Source: Alphaproteobacteria bacterium (lineage in GTDB: Bacteria; Pseudomonadota; Alphaproteobacteria; Puniceispirillales; Marisalimonadaceae). From it: a stretch of 64,000 nucleotides of DNA. This document shows positions 1-9,570 of this stretch, piece after piece. The stretch spans positions 1 through 64,000 of the forward strand of contig SGYL01000005.1 of assembly GCA_004213885.1 (NCBI GenBank). The letters are read 5' to 3'. The translations under genes were made by a program, and so were the position numbers. The notes below the pieces were generated by a model that ran no database searches, had not been told where the DNA came from, and saw only the letters and a program-made list of their open reading frames with translations. Position 1 is the stretch's first letter. The number at the start of each line of letters is the position of its first letter.

Positions 1-77
1 AAGTCTTTATTTATAAATACATTTTTATTAAAAAGACATTCTTGTTAATTATAAGGAATTGTTTTATAAGATGGTAT

Positions 78-151
78 GGCCCGATGGCAGAGTGGTGATG
101 CAGCGGCCTGCAAAGCCGTTAACAGCGGTTCGATTCCGCTTCGGGCCTCCA
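78..151 (+). tRNA. tRNA-Cys (GCA)
   Basis: A full cloverleaf can be drawn. The acceptor stem GGCCCGA (78-84) pairs with TCGGGCC (141-147), the anticodon loop carries GCA, the T loop is TTCGATT, and CCA is encoded at 149-151. The next coding region could be read upstream through this tRNA, which is why its start is placed after it. Confidence 0.95.
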
Positions 152-159
152 AATGTAAA

Positions 160-2265
160 ATGAATAATAGTTCAAAAAAACAAATTGAAAAAGACTTAGT
201 TCTTATTGGAGGTGGCCATTCCCATCTAAATGTTTTGCAATCATTTTCAATGGATAAAATTGATGGATTAAGAATTACTTTAATTTCAGATGTATATGAA
301 ACTCCTTATTCTGGAATGTTGCCTGGCTTTGTTGAAAATCATTATTCTTTAGATGAAATTCAAATTGATCTATACAAAATTTGTTATCATGGAAATTTTA
401 GATTTATTAATTCTAAAGTTAATAAAATTGATGGTATTAAAAATCTAATATATTTTAAAAATAGACCACCTTTAAGTTTTGATTACTTGTCAATAAATAT
501 TGGCATTAACAATGATACAAAAACAATAAAAAATGCTAAAAAATATGCGTTAAAATTAAAACCTATATCTAAAATAAACTATAATGAAATCACTAATAAT
601 TTAGAAGGCAAGAAGGTAGGTGTAATTGGATCGGGACCAGCTGGAGTAGAAATTAGTTTAGCATTGAAAAAAAGATATAATGAAATTGATATCTTTTTAT
701 TTACTGGAAAAAGTGGATTGCTAAGCAATTATTCAAATTCTAGCAAAGATTCAATTTTAAAAAACCTTACAGACGCTAATATAAATGTAATATTCAAAGA
801 TGAGGTATCAGAGGTAAGTAAAAATAAAATTGTTACCAAATCATCTAAGGTTTATTTAATTGACAAGGCAATTTTGTCAACAAATGGAGTTTCTCCAAAA
901 TGGTTAAAAAAAACTAACTTATTATTATCTCGTGAAGGTTTCATACAAACAAACAATAAACTTCAAACAAATTTTAATCATATATTTGCATCTGGTGACA
1001 TTATTAATTTTTCAAATAAAAATTTAACAAAGTCAGGTGTTTATGCCGTAAAATCTGGATCAGTGTTAACAAAAAATATTAGAAATATCATCCTTGACAA
1101 ACCATTAGTTAATTACCACCCTCAAAAATATTATTTATCAATAATTGGTTTATCAAACGGAAAAGCTTTAGCTTACAAATATAATTTATATTTTACATCA
1201 AAACTAATTTTAAATTTAAAGAAATATATTGATTTAAGATTTATAAATAAATTTAAATTATATAATAAAATAGATTACAAAAAAAATATCATGGATTGTA
1301 AAGGTTGTGCTTCAAAAATAAATTTGACAACTTTGAAATCTTCACTGCCTAAAGATATAATTAAATCCTCAGAAGATGCAACTCAAATTACAAAAGGAAG
1401 TTCATATGTAAATTCAATAGATATGATAACATCTATTGTTACAGACCCCTTCCTTCTTGGTAAAATATCAGCCAATCATGCGTTAAGTGATATTTATGCA
1501 AGTTTTGCAAAACCTTTGTCGGCATTAATGATTCTACAACTTCCAAAATCCTCACAAAGTGTTCATTCTAACGATTTAAAACAAATTCAAGAAGGAGCAA
1601 AATTAGTTTTAAATGAAAATTCATGCATATTATCTGGAGGACACACAATGATTGGACAAGATGAAAGTCCAGTAATAGGATTTTCAATAGTTGGCAAGAC
1701 ATTTAAAAGATTAAATAAAAAAATTAATAATCATGACGTGGTAATATTGACAGAGAAACTGGGAACAGGAATAATTTTTGCTGGCGTCAACTCAAATGCA
1801 ATCAGTAGTAAATACATTAAGGATGTTAGCAACCAATTAGAAAAAGGAAATAATAAATTTGGGAAAATATTAAATCAAATCAATCCTCTGGAAGCTACAG
1901 ATATTACTGGTTACGGTTTAGGAAACCATTTAATTAACTTAATTAACAGAAACAAAGATATTAAAGGTATTACTATTTTAAAAGATAAAATTAAACTATT
2001 TGAAGGCGTAAATGAGTGTCTGCAAAAAAATGTAAATTCTTCATTTTATGAACAAAACTTTAATTATGGAAAAAATCAAGTTTTCTTTAATAAAAATGAT
2101 TTGATAAATAAAATATTTTTTGATCCACAAACTGTGGGTGGCATAGCATTTATCATTCCCCAAAAAAGTTATTTAAAAATAAAAAATATTTTAGAAAAAA
2201 ATGAAATTGTATTTAGTAAAATTGGTTTTATAGACAATTCACATAGTCATTTAAGAGTCCTTTAA
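160..2265 (+). CDS. selD: FAD-dependent oxidoreductase / selenide, water dikinase fusion
   Basis: About 701 residues from ATG 160; any longer reading runs through tRNA-Cys. The N-terminal half is a pyridine-nucleotide-disulfide oxidoreductase of the NDH type, with a Rossmann motif GGGHSHL near residues 17-23 and a second GSGPAG near 155-163. The C-terminal half, from about residue 378, is selenophosphate synthetase (selenide + ATP to selenophosphate). The SelD catalytic Cys and Lys appear as C383 and K386 in GCASK, so the Cys form is used rather than Sec. The stop overlaps the mnmH start by one base, so the selenophosphate product is made next to its consumer. This fusion architecture is known in other bacteria. 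The role of the flavin half in selenium reduction is inferred. Confidence 0.93.
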   Translation: MNNSSKKQIEKDLVLIGGGHSHLNVLQSFSMDKIDGLRITLISDVYETPYSGMLPGFVENHYSLDEIQIDLYKICYHGNFRFINSKVNKIDGIKNLIYFKNRPPLSFDYLSINIGINNDTKTIKNAKKYALKLKPISKINYNEITNNLEGKKVGVIGSGPAGVEISLALKKRYNEIDIFLFTGKSGLLSNYSNSSKDSILKNLTDANINVIFKDEVSEVSKNKIVTKSSKVYLIDKAILSTNGVSPKWLKKTNLLLSREGFIQTNNKLQTNFNHIFASGDIINFSNKNLTKSGVYAVKSGSVLTKNIRNIILDKPLVNYHPQKYYLSIIGLSNGKALAYKYNLYFTSKLILNLKKYIDLRFINKFKLYNKIDYKKNIMDCKGCASKINLTTLKSSLPKDIIKSSEDATQITKGSSYVNSIDMITSIVTDPFLLGKISANHALSDIYASFAKPLSALMILQLPKSSQSVHSNDLKQIQEGAKLVLNENSCILSGGHTMIGQDESPVIGFSIVGKTFKRLNKKINNHDVVILTEKLGTGIIFAGVNSNAISSKYIKDVSNQLEKGNNKFGKILNQINPLEATDITGYGLGNHLINLINRNKDIKGITILKDKIKLFEGVNECLQKNVNSSFYEQNFNYGKNQVFFNKNDLINKIFFDPQTVGGIAFIIPQKSYLKIKNILEKNEIVFSKIGFIDNSHSHLRVL

Positions 2266-3305
2266 TGAATATAATTTCAACTACCAAAATTTGGGATAAT
2301 AAAAAATATGATACTATAATTGATGTTAGATCTCCATCTGAATTTAATGAAGATCACATTCCAGGTGCTATAAACCTTCCAGTTTTAGATGATGAGGAAA
2401 GAAAAAAAATTGGAATTATTTATAAAAAAAAATCACCTTTTGAAGCAAAAGTTTTGGGATCTTCATTAGTTATTAAAAATATTTCAGAATATTTAATAAA
2501 AACACTTAAAAATAAAAATGGAGCATGGAAACCACTAGTTTATTGCTGGCGTGGTGGACAGAGATCTAAAGCATTATGCCTTATTATGCGAGAAATAGGA
2601 TGGCGTGTAAATCAATTAGAAGGAGGATACAAATACTATAGGAACGATATCACAAAAAAATTGCAAAAATTATCTCCAAAATTAAAAATTATTTTAATAT
2701 CAGGAAAAACCGGGACAGGTAAAACTAAATTATTACATGAAATAAAATTAAACAATGGACAAATCCTAGACTTAGAAGGTATTGCTTGTCATAAAGGCTC
2801 TTTATTAGGTAAAGATTTAAATAATAACCAACCTTCTCAAAAACTTTTTGAAAGTCTATTATATGATTCTTTAAAAAATATAAATTTAAGAAAAAATATT
2901 TACTTAGAAGCTGAAAGTAGCAAAATTGGAAATTTACATATACCTCAACCTTTATGGAAAAAAATGTTAAGTTCAAAGAAAATAAATATTGAAACTACTT
3001 TTGAAAGTAGAGTTAAATTTTTATTAAACGATTATAAATACGCTCAGTTAGATAATAATTTTTTTAAGCCTTTGATAAATGGATTAAAAAGAAGATTATC
3101 AAAAAAAATAATTGCTGACTGGAAGCAGTATATAAAAAATAAAGATTGGAAACAATTAACTGAAAGTTTATTAACCAACCATTATGACCCAGCATACATA
3201 TCAAATTATGAGAAGAAAAATCAAAAAATTATTAAAAACTTTACTTTTAATAAAGTAACTAAAAGTGAATTAAATTTATTAGCTAATAAAATTTTAAATC
3301 TATAA
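2265..3305 (+). CDS. mnmH: tRNA 2-selenouridine synthase
   Basis: 346 residues. An N-terminal rhodanese domain carries the active-site C94 in YCWRGGQRS. A C-terminal P-loop domain has GKTGTGKT at 147-154. MnmH (SelU/YbbB) uses selenophosphate to replace sulfur in 2-thiouridine at the wobble position of Lys, Glu and Gln tRNAs. The start overlaps the selD stop (TAATG), which indicates translational coupling. No selA, selB or selC is seen in the window, so the visible selenium route leads to tRNA modification only. Confidence 0.95.
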   Translation: MNIISTTKIWDNKKYDTIIDVRSPSEFNEDHIPGAINLPVLDDEERKKIGIIYKKKSPFEAKVLGSSLVIKNISEYLIKTLKNKNGAWKPLVYCWRGGQRSKALCLIMREIGWRVNQLEGGYKYYRNDITKKLQKLSPKLKIILISGKTGTGKTKLLHEIKLNNGQILDLEGIACHKGSLLGKDLNNNQPSQKLFESLLYDSLKNINLRKNIYLEAESSKIGNLHIPQPLWKKMLSSKKINIETTFESRVKFLLNDYKYAQLDNNFFKPLINGLKRRLSKKIIADWKQYIKNKDWKQLTESLLTNHYDPAYISNYEKKNQKIIKNFTFNKVTKSELNLLANKILNL

Positions 3306-3352
3306 ATTTTTTATATACATATTTATATTTTTGTGTATTTTAGAGAAGCAGT

Positions 3353-3427
3353 TCCTCGGTAGCTCAGTGGTAGAGCAATCGGCTGTTAACCGATCGGTCG
3401 GGGGTTCGAATCCCTCCCGGGGAGCCA
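3353..3427 (+). tRNA. tRNA-Asn (GTT)
   Basis: The acceptor TCCTCGG (3353-3359) pairs with CCGGGGA (3417-3423), with one G-T pair. The D-arm is GCTCAGTGGTAGAGC, the anticodon loop contains GTT, the T loop is TTCGAAT, and CCA is encoded at 3425-3427. Confidence 0.95.
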
Positions 3428-3448
3428 TAAATTTTATTTTATTTTTAA

Positions 3449-4447
3449 ATGAATATTAATAACAATTTTGTAGAAGCTATTGGTAACACACCACTTATAA
3501 AGCTTAATTATCCAAGTAAAATTACGGGATGTAATATTTATGGGAAAGCAGAATTCCTTAATCCTGGAGGGTCTATAAAAGATAGAGCAGCTAAAGCCAT
3601 TATCCTAGATGCAATTAAAGATGGTAAACTCAAAGATGGTGGTACAATTGTTGAAGGAACAGCAGGAAACACTGGCATTGGCCTTGGTTTGGTTGGGAAT
3701 TCAATGGGTTTTAAAACAATTATTGTAATGCCAGAAACTCAAAGCCAAGAAAAAAAAGATGCATTAAATCTTATTGGTTGTGAATTGAAACTAGTACCTG
3801 CACTACCATATTCGAACCCTGGCAATTATATCCGTCAATCAGAAACTTTAGCTAATGAACTTAATAAATCTGAACGAAATGGCGTTTTATGGGCAAACCA
3901 ATTTGATAATATATCAAATATGAATGGACATTTTAATACCACTGGGCCAGAAATTTGGGCACAACTAGATGGAAAAGTTGATGGTTTTACATGTGCAGTA
4001 GGAACTGGTGGCACTTTAGCTGGAGTGAGTAAATACTTAAAAAAAAAAGAAGATATTAAAATATTTTTATCAGATCCGTATGGTTCAGCACTATACAACT
4101 ATTACAAAAAAGATGAACTTAAAGCAGAAGGTAATTCAATTACTGAAGGAATTGGTCAAGGTAGAATTACAGAAAATTTAAAATACCTTCTTGTTGATGA
4201 CGCTGTTAGAATTAACGATAAAGAAGCTTTAGAAATGATTTTTAAACTGCTTAAAGAAGAAGGTTTGTTTTTAGGTGGATCAAGTGGCATTAATGTATGT
4301 GGTGCTATAAAGATGGCAGAAAAACTTGGCCCTGGTCATAATATTGTTACGATTTTATGTGACTCAGGTCAAAGGTATCAATCAAAAATATGGAATAAAA
4401 GTTTTTTAAAATCAAAAGACTTACCTTTTCCAAGTTGGATGGAGTAA
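3449..4447 (+). CDS. cysK: Cysteine synthase (O-acetylserine sulfhydrylase family)
   Basis: 332 residues, a fold-type II PLP enzyme. The PLP lysine is K44 in NPGGSIKDRAA, and a substrate-binding loop GTAGNTG follows. A glycine-rich phosphate-binding segment GTGGTLAG lies in the second half. It converts O-acetylserine and sulfide to cysteine in the cytoplasm. Two bases separate it from the sulfurtransferase downstream, so the pair is probably an operon for cysteine and sulfane-sulfur handling. A CysM or CBS-like substrate preference cannot be excluded from sequence alone. Confidence 0.9.
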   Translation: MNINNNFVEAIGNTPLIKLNYPSKITGCNIYGKAEFLNPGGSIKDRAAKAIILDAIKDGKLKDGGTIVEGTAGNTGIGLGLVGNSMGFKTIIVMPETQSQEKKDALNLIGCELKLVPALPYSNPGNYIRQSETLANELNKSERNGVLWANQFDNISNMNGHFNTTGPEIWAQLDGKVDGFTCAVGTGGTLAGVSKYLKKKEDIKIFLSDPYGSALYNYYKKDELKAEGNSITEGIGQGRITENLKYLLVDDAVRINDKEALEMIFKLLKEEGLFLGGSSGINVCGAIKMAEKLGPGHNIVTILCDSGQRYQSKIWNKSFLKSKDLPFPSWME

Positions 4448-4448
4448 A

Positions 4449-5291
4449 ATGAAAGATATTTTTTTATCAGCTAAAGAAGTTAATGAATTAAAAAAAACCA
4501 AACAAAATATAATTATATTTGATTCATCATATTTTTTGCCAAATACAGGTATTAATGCAATTGATGAATATAACAATGAACATATTGAAAATGCGATATT
4601 TTTTGATATTGATAATATTTCGGATCCAAATAATGACCTTCCACATATGTTTCCATCTAAAGATGTTTTTCAAACACATATGCAAAAACTGGGGTTAAAT
4701 AATAATGATATTGTAATTATTTATGATAACTCTCCCCTATTATCATCAGCTAGATGTTGGTTTTTATTAAGATATTTTGGACATAAAGAAATTTTTATTT
4801 TATCTGGTGGCATTAAATCTTGGAAAGAAAATGGTTTTAAAACAACTAATGAAGTATCAAACATGTCATTTGGAAATTTTAAAGCAACTGAAGAAAATAA
4901 AAAATTATTAATTAAAATTGAAGATATGAAAAAAATTTCTGATAATAAATTCTTTCCAATACTTGATGCAAGATCATTTGAAAGATTTTCTGGAAGTGGT
5001 GAAGAACCAAGACCAAATTTAGAATCCGGACATATACCTAATTCTTTAAATCTTCCAGCATCGAAATTATTAGATAAAAATGGCACTCTAATTTCTAAAT
5101 CTGAGTTTAAAAATTTAATTAATGATTTAAATTTAAATGAAAATAAAAAGGTTATAACAACCTGTGGATCTGGAGTATCTGCATGCGTGATAGCTTTATC
5201 TTATTACAGAATAGGTAACGAAGATATCCCTGTTTATGACGGATCATGGTCTGAATGGGCTTCAAAAAACATGAAAATTAATAAGCTTTAG
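4449..5291 (+). CDS. sseA: 3-mercaptopyruvate sulfurtransferase (two-rhodanese protein)
   Basis: 280 residues with two rhodanese domains. The catalytic loop in the C-terminal domain is CGSGVSA with C239, the signature that separates mercaptopyruvate sulfurtransferases from thiosulfate sulfurtransferases. It moves sulfur from 3-mercaptopyruvate to thiophilic acceptors. It follows cysK by two bases. Its end overlaps the convergent aapP by four bases. Confidence 0.9.
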   Translation: MKDIFLSAKEVNELKKTKQNIIIFDSSYFLPNTGINAIDEYNNEHIENAIFFDIDNISDPNNDLPHMFPSKDVFQTHMQKLGLNNNDIVIIYDNSPLLSSARCWFLLRYFGHKEIFILSGGIKSWKENGFKTTNEVSNMSFGNFKATEENKKLLIKIEDMKKISDNKFFPILDARSFERFSGSGEEPRPNLESGHIPNSLNLPASKLLDKNGTLISKSEFKNLINDLNLNENKKVITTCGSGVSACVIALSYYRIGNEDIPVYDGSWSEWASKNMKINKL

Positions 5292-6040
5292 TGATTTAAA
5301 ATCTGACTCAAAAATAGTTTAGTTCTATCGCTCGATGGTTTAGTAAAGAATAATTTTGGAGTATTTTGCTCTATAATTTCACCTTCATCCATAAATATTA
5401 CTCTATCAGCGACTTTTTTTGCAAAACCCATTTCATGAGTTACAACTAACATAGTCATGCCAGTTTCTGCTAATTCAATCATGGTATCTAATACTTCTTT
5501 AATCATTTCAGGATCTAAAGCTGAAGTAGGTTCATCAAACAACATTATTTTTGGTTTCATACATAATGCGCGTGCAATAGCTACTCTCTGTTGCTGACCT
5601 CCAGAAAGTTGACCAGGAAATTTTTGCGCTTGCTCAGGAATTTTTACTCTTTCAAGATATTCCATTGCCAATTCATCGGCATCTCTCTTCGGCATTTTTC
5701 TCACCCAAATTGGAGCAAGTGTACAATTCTCTAAAACAGATAAGTGTGGAAATAAATTAAATGATTGGAATACCATCCCTACATCGCTTCTTATAGCTTC
5801 AAGGTTTTTCAAATCACCAGATAATTCGATGCCATTAACAGAAATATGTCCTTGTTGATGAACTTCTAATCTATTAATACATCTAATTAAAGTTGATTTT
5901 CCAGATCCTGATGGACCACAAATAACTATTCTTTCACCTTGTCCTACTTCAAGGTTTATATTTTTCAGAACATGAAATGACCCAAACCATTTATGCATTT
6001 CATTAATTTTAATGACATATTCTTTAATTTTCTTATTCAT
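5288..6040 (-). CDS. aapP: General L-amino acid ABC transporter, ATP-binding protein
   Basis: 250 residues. Walker A GPSGSGKS is at 42-49, signature LSGGQQQ at 145-151, Walker B IMLFDE at 165-170 and the H-switch is H202. It belongs to the GlnQ/HisP class for polar amino acids. It is the last gene of aapJ-Q-M-P, 19 bases after aapM, and powers import through AapQM. Confidence 0.95.
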   Translation of the reverse strand: MNKKIKEYVIKINEMHKWFGSFHVLKNINLEVGQGERIVICGPSGSGKSTLIRCINRLEVHQQGHISVNGIELSGDLKNLEAIRSDVGMVFQSFNLFPHLSVLENCTLAPIWVRKMPKRDADELAMEYLERVKIPEQAQKFPGQLSGGQQQRVAIARALCMKPKIMLFDEPTSALDPEMIKEVLDTMIELAETGMTMLVVTHEMGFAKKVADRVIFMDEGEIIEQNTPKLFFTKPSSDRTKLFLSQILNH

Positions 6041-6059
6041 ATTTATTCCTTTAAAACAG

Positions 6060-7175
6060 TTAGTTATGCTCTGTACTTAATTTTTTTTCAAGCCATAATG
6101 AATACCTGGACATTGCAAAACAACTTACAAAAAATATAACGGCGACAAACAAATACGTTTCTGTTGATAATCCATTCCATTTAGTATCTGCAAGTGCCGC
6201 TCTACCTATTCCAAGAGGGTCTAAAAGACCTATAATTACAACCAATGTTGTATCCTTATAAAGGCCAATAAATGTGTTAACAATACCTGGTATTGAAATT
6301 TTTAACGCTTGCGGAAGAGTAATAAATCTTGTTGTCTGCCAATATGTCAAACCTATTGCATCAGCTGCTTCATACTGTCCTTTTGGAATAGCTTGAATAC
6401 CGCCTCTTATAACTTCCGCAATATAAGCCGCTGAAAAGAAAGTCATCATTATAATTACTCTTATAAGTAAATTGAAGTTCGTACCAGGTGGTAAAAAATA
6501 ATTTAACATTGTTGATGCAACAAATAATAAAGTTATTAATGGTACTCCTCTCATAAATTCAATAAAACAAACGCTTATTACTTTCACTAATTTTAATCTA
6601 GACTGCCTACCTAAAGCCAAAAGTATCCCCAAAGGTAAAGAACACGCAATACTAGTAACTCCTATAATTAACGTAAGCATTGCTCCACCAAAAAGATTGG
6701 TTTCAATCATTAGTAGATTAAATAACCCTCCTTTGATTAAGATAAAAGCAATGAAAGGATATAAACAACTAAATATAAGCATGTATTTTCTAAATTTTAT
6801 GTCAGGATAAAGTAATGGTGCTGCTGCAACAAATAACAAACAAAAGGATGCATCTATTCTCCATCTTTCAGCCAGAGGATAAAAACCATAAATAAATTGA
6901 TCAAATCTTTTGACAATCACTGCCCAGCAAGCGCCATCAGCTATTTTTCTACAACCTGGTTTATCATTAGCATCTACAACTGCATCTACTACAAACCAAC
7001 TTAAGCCTCCCTCAATTAAAAGATACAAAAGATACAAGGATAGCAGTGTTAAAATGGAATTACTTAATGAAGAAAAAAGATTATTTTTAAACCAGCCAAC
7101 TACTCCAACTGTTCCTGGTGGTGGAGGTAAATCAGGATGAGTTCCAGGAGCGTAATTATTTTTATTAAAAACCAT
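6060..7175 (-). CDS. aapM: General L-amino acid ABC transporter, permease AapM
   Basis: 371 residues, an integral inner-membrane HisM-type permease with several hydrophobic segments. The EAA loop reads [20 protein letters not shown] and docks on AapP. The length fits AapM, which is longer than HisM because of an N-terminal extension. The start overlaps the aapQ stop by one base. Confidence 0.95.
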   Translation of the reverse strand: MVFNKNNYAPGTHPDLPPPPGTVGVVGWFKNNLFSSLSNSILTLLSLYLLYLLIEGGLSWFVVDAVVDANDKPGCRKIADGACWAVIVKRFDQFIYGFYPLAERWRIDASFCLLFVAAAPLLYPDIKFRKYMLIFSCLYPFIAFILIKGGLFNLLMIETNLFGGAMLTLIIGVTSIACSLPLGILLALGRQSRLKLVKVISVCFIEFMRGVPLITLLFVASTMLNYFLPPGTNFNLLIRVIIMMTFFSAAYIAEVIRGGIQAIPKGQYEAADAIGLTYWQTTRFITLPQALKISIPGIVNTFIGLYKDTTLVVIIGLLDPLGIGRAALADTKWNGLSTETYLFVAVIFFVSCFAMSRYSLWLEKKLSTEHN

Positions 7176-8338
7176 TATCTATCCACCAATTTAACACTAT
7201 AATTATACCAATTCATTAATGAAGATATACTTAGAGAAATACATAAATAAATAAGTAAAACTAAAACCATAGTTTCCATTTCTCTTCCAGTTTGGTTTAA
7301 AGAGATACCACCCAAAGTTGCAACTAAATCCATATAACCAATAGCTATAGCTAACGATGAATTTTTTGTTAAATTTAAATACTGACTGGTTAATGGTGGA
7401 ATTATAACACGTCTGGCTTGAGGTAGAATCACCAAATTCATTACTCTGTCAGGCTTTAATCCAATAGATTCTGCAGCTTCTCTCTGTCCTTTATGAATTG
7501 CCAAAATCCCTGCTCTAACAATTTCTGCAATAAACGCCGCAGTATAAATTGCCAAAGCAAATGTTAATGCTATTAATTCAGGACTTAAATGTAAACCACC
7601 TCTAAAATTAAATCCTTTTAACTCTGGAATACTAAAAGAAATTGGAAAGTTGTTCAATAAAAGCGCCATGCAAGGAAACACAATAATTACCATTAAATTT
7701 ATCCAGAAAACTGGGAATTGTTTTCCTGTTTTTTCTTGTCTTTTTCTAGAATATTTACTAAATAAAATTGCAAATATAATCGCTAATACAGTAAATAAAT
7801 AAAATAATTCAATTCCAGCTTCAGCAACAGGTTTCGGTATATAGAACCCCCTATTTGTTAGGTAAGAAACATCAAAAATATCAATAGCTTGTTTTGGATG
7901 TGGCAAAGTATTGATAATTATTCCATGCCATAATAAAATATGAAGTAAAATTGGTACATTTCTAGTAAATTCTACATACCAATAAGCAATTCTATTTGCT
8001 AACCAATTTTTCGATAATCTTAGAACCCCTAAAAAAAGACCAAAAATTGTTGCTATAACTATACCACAAATAGCTACCAACCCAGTATTAAGTAACCCAA
8101 CTATAGCAGCTCTTAAATGAGAATCTCTATTGTTATAAGAAATTAAATATTGATTAATGTCATACCCAGCTGGAATAAAAAGAAATTCAAAACTGAGATC
8201 TTTTCCTAATCTTTCAAAATTACCAGAAACATTTCCAGCAAGCCAAGAAATAAACCATCCAAATATAATCAAAACGATAATCTGGACAATTATTTCTCGA
8301 GACTTTTCATTTCTCCAAATTTTCAAAAAATTTAACAT
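7175..8338 (-). CDS. aapQ: General L-amino acid ABC transporter, permease AapQ
   Basis: 387 residues from ATG 8338. An in-frame TTG five codons earlier (8353) is possible, but neither has a strong ribosome binding site. It has several membrane segments, a large insertion typical of AapQ, and an EAA loop EAAESIGLKPDRVMNLVILP. It pairs with AapM to form the channel. A terminator-like hairpin separates it from aapJ, so its expression is probably lower than that of the binding protein. Confidence 0.94.
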   Translation of the reverse strand: MLNFLKIWRNEKSREIIVQIIVLIIFGWFISWLAGNVSGNFERLGKDLSFEFLFIPAGYDINQYLISYNNRDSHLRAAIVGLLNTGLVAICGIVIATIFGLFLGVLRLSKNWLANRIAYWYVEFTRNVPILLHILLWHGIIINTLPHPKQAIDIFDVSYLTNRGFYIPKPVAEAGIELFYLFTVLAIIFAILFSKYSRKRQEKTGKQFPVFWINLMVIIVFPCMALLLNNFPISFSIPELKGFNFRGGLHLSPELIALTFALAIYTAAFIAEIVRAGILAIHKGQREAAESIGLKPDRVMNLVILPQARRVIIPPLTSQYLNLTKNSSLAIAIGYMDLVATLGGISLNQTGREMETMVLVLLIYLCISLSISSLMNWYNYSVKLVDR

Positions 8339-8400
8339 ATTTAGACCATACAATAGATGTATTTTAGTACAAATATTCTAATATTACATTAAAATAAATA

Positions 8401-8429
8401 AAAAAAAACGCCTCTTAATGAGGCGTTTT
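8401..8429 (-). terminator. Intrinsic terminator or attenuator between aapJ and aapQ
   Basis: AAAACGCCTC (8405-8414) pairs perfectly with GAGGCGTTTT (8420-8429) around the loop TTAAT. Read on the minus strand, the stem is followed by a run of T (8401-8408). It lies just after aapJ and before aapQ, a common way to make more binding protein than permease. Confidence 0.88.
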
Positions 8430-8447
8430 ATTTGTTAGATATATAGC

Positions 8448-9461
8448 TTACTTAATTGGCGGGATGTAATGTAATCCACCATCTTTGTAAAGTGCATTCA
8501 TACCTCTTACAATTGTTAAAGGGTATAAGTTTCTTTCAAAACTTTCAGCATAATTACCAACTTGACTAATTACATTTACCGCCCAGTCTGCAGAAAGACC
8601 AAGTTTAGACAATCCCTGTAAAGGGTCTTTTCCAAGAAGTCTATTAATTTCTTTGTCTTTATTGTCCTGTGCAGCTAATTTTTTAACATTTTTTGATGTT
8701 ATACCTTTTTCTTCAGCAGACATCATTGCTCTTAATACCCAAGACACAACATCGGCCCATTGATCATCACCATGTCTTACAACAGGGCCTAAAGGCTCTT
8801 TTGAAACTATCTCTGGTAACACAACATGAGCGCTAGGATTATCAAAACTCATTTTTGTAGCATAAAGTCCAGATGCATCTGTTGTGTAAACATCACATCT
8901 ACCAGCTTTATATAGCTCTTGTGCTTCAGCATTAGTTTCAATTGGTACTGGATTATACTTCATATTATTGCCAGCAAAAAATTCAGCTAGGTTTAATTCA
9001 GTAGTAGTACCTGTTTGAATACATACAGATGCGCCATCTAATTCTTTAGCAGATTTCACTCCTAATTTTTTTGGCACCATGAAACCTTGGCCATCATAGT
9101 AGTTAACACCAATAAAAGTTTGAGCTAAATCAACATCTCTTGAAAAAGTCCAAGTTGTATTTCTAGAAAGGATTTCACCTTCACCAGCTGCTAATTTTGT
9201 AAATCTTGTTTTACCTGTAGCAGTAGTATATGACACTTTATTTGCGTCACCTAAAACTGCAGCTGCAACAGCTTTACAAAAATCAACATCAAATCCTTGC
9301 CAATTTCCTTTATCATCAGGTGCAGCAAAGCCAGCTAAACCAGTGTTAATAATACAGTTTAACTTACCTCTAGCCCTGACATCGTCAAGTGTGCCTGCAA
9401 GAACAGATCCTGCAAACATTACTCCAGCGACAGAAGCCGCTAAAAGTGCTTTTATTTTCAT
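8448..9461 (-). CDS. aapJ: General L-amino acid ABC transporter, periplasmic binding protein
   Basis: 337 residues with a clear Sec signal peptide (KIKALLAASVAGVMFAGSVLA, cleavage after ALA-like residues near 22). The mature part is a bacterial solute-binding protein family 3 domain (DDVRARGKLNCIINTGLAGF). It captures amino acids in the periplasm for AapQMP. The start ATG is preceded by GGAGG at good spacing. It is the first gene of the operon, and the gap to divergent metC holds the promoters. Confidence 0.96.
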   Translation of the reverse strand: MKIKALLAASVAGVMFAGSVLAGTLDDVRARGKLNCIINTGLAGFAAPDDKGNWQGFDVDFCKAVAAAVLGDANKVSYTTATGKTRFTKLAAGEGEILSRNTTWTFSRDVDLAQTFIGVNYYDGQGFMVPKKLGVKSAKELDGASVCIQTGTTTELNLAEFFAGNNMKYNPVPIETNAEAQELYKAGRCDVYTTDASGLYATKMSFDNPSAHVVLPEIVSKEPLGPVVRHGDDQWADVVSWVLRAMMSAEEKGITSKNVKKLAAQDNKDKEINRLLGKDPLQGLSKLGLSADWAVNVISQVGNYAESFERNLYPLTIVRGMNALYKDGGLHYIPPIK

Positions 9462-9570
9462 TTATAGTCCTCCATAAAAATTGTCATGACATTCCATGAA
9501 TTAATGACTAATTTTGTACATGATGTTATTAATAATTCAAGGAAAATCGTAAATTTAGAGTTAAACCAAT

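Noticed and set aside
76-159. Upstream extension of the SelD fusion reading frame
   Set aside because: It translates tRNA-Cys. The ATG at 160 lies just after the tRNA and starts the conserved protein.
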